46,607 bases of DNA, taken from assembly GCA_016710365.1 (NCBI GenBank), contig JADJVW010000034.1:1-46607 (forward strand), read 5' to 3'. The notes beneath the pieces are model-generated. The model did no database searches and was not told the DNA's origin. It saw only the letters and a program-made list of their open reading frames with translations. Position 1 is the stretch's first letter. Every line of letters starts with the position of its first letter. This DNA comes from Candidatus Caldilinea saccharophila. Lineage in GTDB: Bacteria; Chloroflexota; Anaerolineae; Caldilineales; Caldilineaceae. Below are positions 35,215 through 45,800 of the stretch, piece by piece. The position numbers and the translations under genes were made by a program.

Positions 35215-36574
35215 ATGGCAACGCAACAGTTTCCAGAAGGATTTCTATGGGGGGCGGCGACTTCATCTTACCAGATTGAGGGCGCCTGGCAGGAAGACAG
35301 CAAGGGCGAGTCGATCTGGGATCGGTTTGCCCACACGCCGGGCAAGGTCATCGACGGCTCAAACGGCGATGTCGCCTGCGACCATTATCACCGCTGGCAA
35401 GATGACATTGCGCTGATGAAGGGGCTGGGGCTGCACGCCTATCGCTTCTCGATCGCCTGGCCGCGCATCTTGCCGCAGGGCGTCGGCGCCGTCAATCAGG
35501 CGGGCATCGACTTCTACAGCCGCCTGGTGGATGGACTGCTCGAAGCAGGGATTACGCCGTTCGCTACGCTCTATCACTGGGATCTGCCGCAGGCGATCCA
35601 GGAGCGAGGCGGGTGGCCTCAGCGCTTTGCGGCTGAAGCCTTTGTTGAATACACCGACGTGATTACCCGCGCGCTTGGCGATCGCGTCAAGCACTGGATC
35701 ACGCACAACGAGCCGTGGTGCAGTGGGTTGTTGAGTCACCAGATCGGCGAGCACGCGCCGGGCTGGCGCGACTGGTATGCCGGGCTGGCCGCGTCGCACC
35801 ATATCCTGCTCTCCCACGGCTGGGCGGTTCCGGTGATTCGCCGCAACAGCCCCGATGCGGAGGTCGGCATCACGCTCAACTTCACCGTCGCCACCACCGC
35901 AGTGCGCACCGGAAAACCTCGCCGCGGTGCGCGTCTTTGACGGCTACTTCAACCGTTGGTTCCTCGACCCGATCTACGGGCGGCGTTATCCAGCCGACAT
36001 GGTTGACGCCTACCAGAAGGCTGGCGTTCTGCCGGCCAGCGGGTTGGACTTTGTCGTCGACGGCGATCTTGAGGCCATCGCAGCGCACACTGATTTTCTG
36101 GGCGTCAATTATTACTCGCGATCTGTGCTCAAGGCGGCCGCCGACGGTGAGTTATTCCCGGCTGACGATGCAGAACATGCCACGCTTGAACGCACCGACA
36201 TGGGCTGGGAGGTCTATCCGCAGGGATTATACGACCTGCTCTGCCGGCTGCACTTCGAGTATCAGGCGCCCAAGCTCTATGTGACTGAAAATGGAGCAAG
36301 TTATGCCGATGCACCCGGTGCCGATGGCAAGGTGCACGACACGCGTCGCATTGATTATCTGCGCGCCCATTTTGTCAAGGCGCACGAGGCAATGGCGGCA
36401 GGCGCGCCGTTGGCGGGCTATTTCGTGTGGTCGCTCATGGACAACTTTGAATGGGCGAAGGGGTATACCGAGCGCTTTGGTGCGGTGTGGGTGGATTATG
36501 AGACGCAAGCGCGCACCCTCAAGGACAGCGCGCTCTGGTACCAGCAGGTGATCGCCGAAAACGCCGTCCGGTAG
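35215..36574 (+). CDS. Glycoside hydrolase family 1 beta-glucosidase, one frameshift
   Basis: The protein hydrolyses beta-glucosides or related disaccharides in the cytoplasm (no signal peptide). GH1 signatures: N-terminal FPEGFLWGAATSSYQIEGAW, DHYHRWQDDIALMKGLGLHAYRFSIAWPRI, YHWDLPQAI, acid/base Glu166 in ITHNEPWCSG, FLGVNYYSR, nucleophile Glu in LYVTENGASY and the substrate-binding end GYFVWSLMDNFEWAKGY. The frame shifts near 35908-35916 (CACCGG); removing one base joins T-T-A-V-R-T to E-N-L-A-A-V-R-V-F-D and gives about 452 aa, the family size. It follows mdh by 4 bp and precedes xylulokinase by 202 bp, suggesting plant-polysaccharide sugar use. Confidence 0.93.
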
Positions 36575-36648
36575 ACCTCCTTGTCAGCGGATGCGGCGAC
36601 AGATTCAACAGATATATCACGCTAACGTGAGAAAATTTTGGTGCAGCA

Positions 36649-36690
36649 GCGGGGTTTCAGATTGCCTGGCCAGGCAATCTGAAACCCCGC
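36649..36690. terminator. Perfect 42-bp palindrome after the GH1 gene
   Basis: The half-site GCGGGGTTTCAGATTGCCTGG (36649 onward) is followed by its exact reverse complement with no loop. It is located 74 bp after the GH1 stop and 86 bp before xylB. TTTCCTCTCC follows, a weak pyrimidine tract. It can act as a terminator or processing hairpin. A smaller inverted repeat, TCACG-CTAA-CGTGA, lies just upstream (36617-36630). Confidence 0.6.
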
Positions 36691-36776
36691 TTTCCTCTCC
36701 TGAATAGGGCATAACCGAAGGCAAGCTGTAAAATGATGGCGTCCTATCCAACTGGCTTTGAAACAGGGAGCTAACC

Positions 36777-38273
36777 ATGCATTATTTCATTGGGATTGAC
36801 TCGTCGACGACGGCAACCAAAGCGTTGCTGATTGATGAACAAGGTGATGTCGTCGCGGTCGCCGCCACGGAATATGATTTCGAGACCCCACGCCCGCTGT
36901 GGAGCGAACAGGATCCGGCGCTGTGGTGGAACGGCGCGGTGCAGAGTATCCGGGGCGTGCTGGCGCAGTCTGGCATCGAGCCAAAAGCCGTGGCCGGCCT
37001 CGGTCTGACCGGCCAGATGCATGGGCTGGTGCTGCTTGATGCGGACGGTCAGGTGTTGCGCCCCGCCATCCTATGGAACGACCAACGCACCGGTGCCCAG
37101 TGCGACGAGATCCGCCGGCGGCTCGGCAAAGCGCGGCTGATCGAAATCACCGGCAATGATGCCCTCACCGGCTTCACCGCTCCCAAGATTCTGTGGGTGC
37201 AGGAACATGAGCCGGAAGTCTGGCAGCGGGCGCGCCATATCTTGCTGCCCAAGGATTATGTGCGCTATAAGCTGACCAGCAGCTACGCCTGCGACGTGGC
37301 GGATGGCGCCGGCATGTTGCTCTTCGACCTCAAGGCGCGCACCTGGTCGCCAGAGATGCTGGCGGCGCTCGATATTCCCAGCGCCATGCTGCCAACGACG
37401 CATGAGGGGCCGGCCATTACAGGCTATCTTTCCCAGGAGGCGGCGCACGCCACCGGACTGCCGATGGGCTTGCCGGTGATGGCGGGCGGCGGCGACCAGG
37501 CCGCGGGCGCGGTCGGGGTGGGTGCGGTGCGCAGCGGGATTGTCTCGCTGGCGCTGGGCACCTCCGGCGTAGTCTTTGCCACGACTGACGGCCCCTTTGT
37601 CGAACCGGAAGGTCGTCTACACGCGTTCTGCCATTCCGTGCCGGGACGTTGGCACTTTATGGGCGTCATGCTCTCCGCTGCGGGCAGCCTGCGCTGGCAC
37701 CGCGACGCCTTTGCCCCGGGCGTCGGTTTCGACGATCTGCTGGCCCCGGCTGTGGACATCCCCGCGGGTAGCGATGGGCTGCTCTATCTGCCTTATCTGA
37801 CCGGCGAGCGCACGCCGTATGCTGATCCGCTGGCGCGCGGGGCGTTTGTCGGGTTGACTGTGCGCCACGGCCTGCCGCACCTGACGCGCGCCGTGCTGGA
37901 AGGCGTGGCGTTCGGTCTGCGCGATAGCTTCGAGCTGATCAAGACGGCGGGCAAGGTGGAGGTGCAGCAGGTGCGCGTCTCCGGCGGCGGCGCCAAGAGT
38001 CCGTTGTGGCGGCAAATTCTGGCTGACATTCTGAACGCTGAATTGGTCACTGTCAACACCACCGAAGGCGCGGCGTATGGCGCAGCGCTATTGGCGGGCG
38101 TTGGCGCCGGCGCCTGGCCGGATGTCGATGCCGCGGCTCGCCGCACGATTCACGTGACCGGCAGCACTTCGCCAAATGCAGCAGCGGTGACGATCTACGA
38201 CCGCTTCTACCAGAGCTACCGCGGTCTCTACCCTGCGCTCAAGCCGACGTTTGACGCCGTCGCCGCGTTGTAA
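36777..38273 (+). CDS. xylB: Xylulokinase (FGGY family)
   Basis: XylB phosphorylates D-xylulose to xylulose 5-phosphate using ATP, feeding the pentose phosphate pathway. The 498-aa intact protein has FGGY motifs: YFIGIDSSTTATKALLID (phosphate loop), GLGLTGQMHGLVLLD (QMHG is diagnostic for xylulokinase), PAILWNDQRT, the catalytic Asp in MAGGGDQAAGAVG, ALGTSGVVFA and VRVSGGGAKSPLWRQILADI, then TEGAAYGAALLAG near the C-terminus. ATG 36777 begins at the motif. No xylose isomerase is adjacent in the window. It probably works with GH1 activity in sugar catabolism. Confidence 0.95.
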   Translation: MHYFIGIDSSTTATKALLIDEQGDVVAVAATEYDFETPRPLWSEQDPALWWNGAVQSIRGVLAQSGIEPKAVAGLGLTGQMHGLVLLDADGQVLRPAILWNDQRTGAQCDEIRRRLGKARLIEITGNDALTGFTAPKILWVQEHEPEVWQRARHILLPKDYVRYKLTSSYACDVADGAGMLLFDLKARTWSPEMLAALDIPSAMLPTTHEGPAITGYLSQEAAHATGLPMGLPVMAGGGDQAAGAVGVGAVRSGIVSLALGTSGVVFATTDGPFVEPEGRLHAFCHSVPGRWHFMGVMLSAAGSLRWHRDAFAPGVGFDDLLAPAVDIPAGSDGLLYLPYLTGERTPYADPLARGAFVGLTVRHGLPHLTRAVLEGVAFGLRDSFELIKTAGKVEVQQVRVSGGGAKSPLWRQILADILNAELVTVNTTEGAAYGAALLAGVGAGAWPDVDAAARRTIHVTGSTSPNAAAVTIYDRFYQSYRGLYPALKPTFDAVAAL

Positions 38274-38374
38274 AGAGAGGGGACAGGGAGAAGGGGAGAC
38301 AAGGAGAGGGCGAGACTTCACGGTTCACCCCTGACCATTCATTCTTGTCTCCCCTCTCCCCGTCTCCCAGTCTC
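38272..38374. repeat. Long polypurine/polypyrimidine hairpin between convergent genes
   Basis: The left arm (about 38272-38302, AAGAGAGGGGACAGGGAGAA onward) is an imperfect reverse complement of the right arm (about 38344-38376, ending GTCTCCCAGTCTCTT). About 40 bases of unrelated sequence lie between. It fills the gap between xylB and the convergent GH18 gene and could terminate both. It resembles the purine-rich repeat after rsgA in style but not in exact sequence. Confidence 0.6.
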
Positions 38375-39433
<1,059 letters not shown>

Positions 39434-39575
39434 TGCAGTTCTCCTTTTCAAATTGACTGACCGACCCTGGGTGTAAGAATTGCCGCAAGACGCTACAGCT
39501 TGGGGTCAGATTGTTTTGCCAAACATCAAGCAAGGAAACGTACAACAATCTATCCGGAATTTCAAAACTAGACTG

Positions 39576-39831
39576 TTATCTCGCTACGAGCAGCGTCATC
39601 GATTCCGCCGGCAGGGTGATGCCCAATTGCTCGGTCAGGGGTAACGTCTCCGGGCGCAGCGCCACCCACGAGCCATAGTTCGAGCCAAAGATGTACGGGC
39701 TGATCGGCCCAAGCTGACAGCAGGATCGACGAAGATGCCCTGTGTTGCCGGGGTGGGAACGGCAGCACAGGTTGGTAGCAGCGCTGGAGTTACGCAGGCG
39801 ATGCTGTGCGGGAGTTGGCCTTGAGGAATGA
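39576..39831 (-). pseudogene. Remnant of a secreted glycosidase-like gene
   Basis: Minus-strand frames read L-L-P-T-C-A-A-V-P-T-P-A-T-Q-G-I-F-V-D and then, after a one-base shift near 39708, GPISPYIFGSNYGSWVALRP and E-T-L-P-L-T-E-Q-L-G. The I-S-P-Y-I-F-G-S-N-Y-G pattern is like the beginning of secreted (beta/alpha)8 glycosidases. The following LPAESMTLLVAR then stop is like the C-terminal end of such enzymes, so a long middle part seems deleted. There is no start codon or ribosome site. The rest of the 398-bp gap (39434-39831) has no feature. The family is uncertain. Confidence 0.35.
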
Positions 39832-42800
39832 TTACGGAGTGGGCGTTGGAGCTTCAATCAGTGTCGAGGCTGGTGGTGTTTCCCGCAGCGCGGCGTTTAC
39901 TGCATCATCCTCTATCGTGGTGTAAGTTGACATTGGCGTCGGCGTTTCGGCGGTAGTTTCCACCACTGATGTTGCGTTTTCCGTAGGCAAGGCAGATGGA
40001 GGTTCGGGATCCGTGTCGCCGTCTGCCGGTGCATACTGAGGAGTGGGCGTACTTTCCGGCGTGTGCAACTCTGACGCCACGCCGGGGGTCGGCGTAGCGT
40101 CAGGCGTGTCGCTTATGCTGGGTGTAGGTGGTTCTGGCGTTACGATAGGAGTCGGCATAGCGTCAGGCGTGTCACTCATGCTAGACGTAGGCGATTCTGG
40201 CGCTGCAATGGGGGTTGGCGTAGCGTCAGGCGTGTCACTTATGCTGGGCGTAGGCGTCGATGTAGATTGCAGCGTTGGTGATGGCGCCGGCGGTGGCGCC
40301 GGCGTGTAGGAAGGCGTCGCGAGCGGAACAGGCGTCGCTGCGGGTGACGGTTCCGCAGTTGCGGTCGGCGCAACGTCTGACGACTGAAGCGTCTGATTTA
40401 GATAGACTGCATCAAAGTCCCGCATCAGCATGGGCAGGTAAAGATTGCCTGGCCCATTCGCGCCCAGGCGACCGGACAGGACATGATACTCCCAGCCGCC
40501 GCCGTCGGTCGTCAGTTCCTGCAACCAATACCAGTAGGTCACGCCGCCGCGGACAGTGTCGTCCTCGTACGTGTAGAAACTGCCCACACCGCGCGCCGGG
40601 ATTCCATCCGGCGTCAACAGCACCGCCTGGCTGCGGTCCGGGGATTCGGCGCGCCATAAGTGGAAACCCGACGTTCTAAATTCACTGTTTGTCTTCCACA
40701 TAAGAATCAACGCGGTTTCCGTCTTGGTGAGTGTATAGCTATCGAGCAGCAGGACAGTTGGCACGGGATTGGTGGGTAGCTCGATATCCGATTCCGCCTG
40801 CCCAGACTCCAGATCTGAGCCGGGAGCGCCGGCATAGATTGTATTCGTCACCGTGCCGTAGCCGATGGAAGAGATGAAGAAGTAGACGTCCACCTTCAGT
40901 GCATGACCGGCGTCCAACGGCCCAGCATCACAGACCATCGTCACTTCGTCGAGCATGGTGCAACCGTTCGCCGCCGTTGACGAGAGATAGGTGAAGCGAT
41001 AGGGCAGGTGGTCGGTGATCACGATCGAGGGCGCCGCGGACGGCCCGTGGTTTGTGATAATCAGCGTGAACGAGATCACCGTGCCGACGGTGGCGGTCTG
41101 CGCGTGAGTTGTCTTGAGCGCTGACAGATTCACGACGGGTCCGATCTTGACGCCGACGGAGTCCTGGTTATTATCCGGGTTCGGATCGGGCGTATTGGTG
41201 AAGACCGCAGCCGTGTTGGTCAACACCGCACCGGGCGCCATCGTCGGGCTGATGACACGCACGGAGGCCGTGATCACCACCGGCTCGTCAACCGTGATGT
41301 TGCCAACCTGGCAGATTGAACTGACGCAGACGCCCTGAGAAGCGCCCAGTCCCAGTAACTCTGCGCCATGCGGGATCAACTCTTTGACATCGACGCGATC
41401 TGAGAGCGACGGGCCAAGATTGCTCACCGTGATGGTGTAATTGATGATCTCCCCACCAAAGACGACGCTGCGGTCGGCAACCTTGACTACTTCCAGGTCA
41501 GCCGCACCGTAACTTTGCGTCGTGATGGTGGAGTGGTTGTTGGCCAGGTTGGCGTCCGGGGTTGTGCTGGTGACGCTGGCTGTGTTGATAATGATCAACG
41601 CCGCCGGCGCTTGAGGGGCAACTTGCACAACCAGTTGGATCGTAGCTATCGCTCCCACCGGCAGCAGGTCGATATGCCACATCGGCTCAGCCGTGGAGCC
41701 GCCGGTGGGCGCCGGAATTGCGGTGACATAGCCAACGCCGACCGGCATCGGGTCGTGCACGGTCACATTTTCAGCGACAGCAGGCCCGCGATTGCCGACC
41801 GTCAGGGTGTAGGTCATGATGTCGCCCGCGGTGGCAAGCAGCGCCCCGGTCTTGACAATGTAAACATCGGCGTGCTGAGCGCTGACGCTCACACTGGCCT
41901 CGTCGAGGTTATTTTCCGGTCGCGGATCGGTCAGTTCCGACTGGACATAGGCCGTGTTGGTAATGACGACGCCGTCTGTCAGGTCGATGCCAGCCCGCGC
42001 CACAACGGTGACAGTCGCCGTGCCGACAATGTTTGGTGCACCATTGGCGTCAACGCCGAAATCCAGCGCGCCGAGCAGACAATTGATGCCTGCATTGCAG
42101 AACCCTTGGCTCGTGCGGACGCTCACCAGCGTCAGCCCGTCGGGCAGCAAGTCGAGCAATTGCGCATTGCGAACTGGAGATGGGCCGTGGTTGGTGATCG
42201 TCATCGTGAACGTCACCGCGCCGCCCCCTCGGATGATCGGGGCGTCAGTTGTTTTTACCACTTCCAGATCAGCTTGTGGCCCGCCGCTCAACACCACGTG
42301 CGTTGTCTCGTCGGCAAAGAGCGTTGAGTTGGTGAGCGGCGTCGTGCTGGTGAGGGCCGCCGTGTTGCGCAGCATGACACCGTTCGGCGCCGTCGCGTGC
42401 ACCTTGACGACGATCAGGAAGGTAGTGCGTGCACCCGCGGCCAGGTCGCCGACCGTGCAGGCAACCGTGCCGGTCACTGCCTCCACACAGGCGCCGGTCG
42501 TGCTGTGATAGGTCACATGCGGCGGCAGCGTGTCGGTGATGACCAGATTGCGGGCAAGGCTCGGCCCTGTATTGGTGACAACCATCACATAGACGAGCAG
42601 GCCGTCCGGCCCGATCGGGTCGGTGAGGTCATACTTGTCGATGCCAATCTGGGCAAGCGTCGTGACCGGCGCGCCGTGTTGCGCCTGATTGTTGCTTTCG
42701 TCGGGGTCGGGCGTGATGTTCTCGGCGAAAATCGTAGCGGTGTTGGTAAGCACTGCGCCCTCCGCCAGCGCAGGGTCGACCACGCCGACCACCGTCATTG

Positions 42801-45800
42801 TGAGCACTTCACCAACAGCGATGGGCCGCATGATCTGGCAGATCGCATTGGCGCAGGCGGTCACACCGTCGCCGCCGATCTCGATCAGCGCCGACTGGAG
42901 CGTAATGCCATCGGGCAGCGTATCCTTGAGGTCGCGCACGCTGGCTGCTGACGGCCCGCGATTTTCCGCAGTGATAATGTATGTGGCCTGAGCTCCAGCC
43001 GTCAGACTCGGCGGGCCTTGCTTATAAATGGCAAGATCGGCGCGTGCGATGATGCTGGTGTCGGCTGTGGCCTTGTTCTGCGTCAGGTCGCTGTCGGGCG
43101 TCTGTGATGTCACCACACCGACAAACTCCAGACTGCTGCCAGGCGGCGCAGACGGATCGATGGCAACATGCACCAGGAGCGGCGTGCTTGCACCCGGCAG
43201 GAGGATTTCGGTGGTCGTCATGGTGACGGAGCCGTCGAGGTTGGGCGCCGCATACCAATTTGGCGGCAGTTGGACATCGTTGTAGCTCGCCCCCGCGGGC
43301 AGCGTCAGCGTGACCACCGCACCCACCGCTGACGATGGACCAAGGTTGATCACCTGAGCCTGGACCGTGGCGGTCAAACCAGCGATAGCGGTTGGTGTGC
43401 TGTCCAGCAGCAGGCTGAGGTTCGCTAGCGCGTTGACCGTGGTTGTGATCGTCACCCAGGCCAACTCGGTATTCGTGAGTGGCGTCGTTGCCGTAACCGC
43501 TGCGGTGTTGACAAGTGGCAGACTTTGCAATGAGTCGACTATGCCTACGACCGTGATGATGGCTTGCCCGCCGGCAGGCAAGTTGCCCAATGCACACGGC
43601 AAGTTCGTACAGTCGCCCTGGCTGCTACTCACGCCGGTGGGTGTGAAACCGCTCGGCAAGAGTTCCCCGACCAACACGTTGTCAGCGTTGCTGGGGCCGA
43701 GGTTGCGCACGACGATCTGATAGGTCAATGGTGCGCCGGTGATGGCCGGGTCGGGTGAGGCGCTCTTGGCAATCACCAGCGTTGATTCGCACACTGCAGT
43801 CACCGGCATCCGGGCTACGTTGTTGCTGAAGTCCGGATCCGACGGGCTGTAGACGGTCGCCGTGTTGGTGAAGACCGTTTGATGGGCAACACCGGCATTC
43901 ACCAGCGTGTGCAGCGTCAGAGTGACGGCTTCGCCCTTTTCGACCATGCCCGTCTCGCAGACGGTGTCCAGACAAATGATGGGAACACCGATCGCCATCG
44001 ACCGTTCGGCCTCAATCGGATGTAGGAGGCGCACCTCTGCAGGCAGGATATCGACAAGACGCACGCTGGTGGCGTCCGATGGCCCGGCATTGGTCAGGAT
44101 GATGGTGTAGGTCAATTCGCTGCCGGCCGCCACGCTGGGCGACGAGGCCAATTTGCGAATGCCCAGATCAGAGCGGCCAACAATGCTTGTCTCGACGCTC
44201 GTCGTGTTGTTGACCGGGTTCGGGTCCGGCGTATCGCTGCTGGCCGTGGCCCGGTTCTGCAACGTAGTGCCGACGGGCAGATCGCTGTTGGTGGAGATGA
44301 CGATCGTCCAGCTAAGCTCGGCGCCTGCGCTCACAGTCGGGATCGCCGCGGGCGGACAGAGAATTGAGGTGAGGCCAGTCTGCAAGCAGCCACCAACATC
44401 CGCGACGATGACGCTTGGTGGCAGTGCATCCTGCACCTGGACATTGACCGCAGTCGAAGGACCGGCATTACGCAGCACGAGCACGTAGCTGATCACGGCG
44501 CCCGCCGAGACTGTCGCCGGCGCGGACTTGAACATGATCAGATCGGCATTGTCGCCAACATCGGTGCGCACCTGCGCCTGCAGAATGCTGGCCGGGTCGA
44601 CCTCCGTCGTCGTCGTCAGCAGGACGGTGTTGGTGAAACTGACCGTCGCCGCCAGTGAAGCATTGCCCAGGATCAGAATCGTCGTAATATCACCCGGCGG
44701 CACGTCGCCCAGGAAGCAGGTATTGCCGTCGCAGTAGCCGCGGGTGCTGGAAAGCTGGGGCGACTCTAGCTCAACAGGCAGCAGGTCGGTCACGACTACG
44801 CTGCGCGCCAGGCTCGGTCCCAGATTGCGCACCAGAACCCGGTAACTCAGCGAACCGCCCGGTGTAACGACCGTTGGCTGCGCGCTCTTTTCGATCGTTA
44901 GCAAGACAAAGGCGTCAACCGCTGTGCTCAGCGAATCCACATTGTCTTCCGGTGTGAGTTCGATGTTGTTGCTGCTGACCCGCGCAGTGTTGATGACGGT
45001 CGTCCCGCTGATCGTTTCGGTGCGCACCCAGCCGCTGATCACCACGGTTGCCGTGGCGCCGACATTGATATCGCCAAGCTGACAGACGACGCTATTGTTG
45101 CAGCTCCCCTGTGAACTGCTCACGCCGAGGCCGATGACCTCGTAGGGCAGCGCATCGACGATCTGAACTGCACTGGCCACACCCGGTCCCAGGTTGGTGA
45201 CGACCAGCGTGTAGGTCAGCAACCGTCCCGCCGCAGCTTGCGCGGGACCGGTTTTTTCGATCACGAGATCGACCGCACCAAAGACGGGCTGGCGCACTGT
45301 CACATCCACCGTCGCCGTGACCGGCGTTGCCGCTGTCGGGCTGGTGGCCGTCACAAGGTTAGTCACGGTCAAGTTATTGGCCGCGGCTGCATCCACGCGC
45401 GCCTGAATCTGAAGCGTGTGCTGCCTGCCTGCCGCCAACGCACCGAGCGTACAGGTGACAACACTCGCTGCGTTCGTGCAGGCCGCGTCCCCACCCGCAT
45501 AGGTCGTGCTGACCGGCAGCGTGTCGGTGATCGTCACGGCCTGGGCATCGCTTGGCCCGTCGTTGGAGACCACGATCTGATAGAAGACCACGTCGCCGGC
45601 ATAGATCGGGTTATTCAACGCCACCTTGGACACGCGCAACGCCGCCGCTGTCGTAATGGTCGTCGGCAGGGAGGCCTGGTTGTTGGCCGGATTCGGGTCT
45701 GGCGTCACCCCGTCGGTAAAGGCAGAAGCGGTGTTGGTCAGCACCGTGGCATTTGCCACCGCAGCGCCGACAATGCCGACAACGGTCATCGTCACCACTT

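Noticed and set aside
39452..39831. tRNA or other structured RNA in the gap before the DUF11 gene
   Set aside because: No cloverleaf or anticodon-stem pattern was found; the only structure-like signal is the protein-like remnant on the minus strand.
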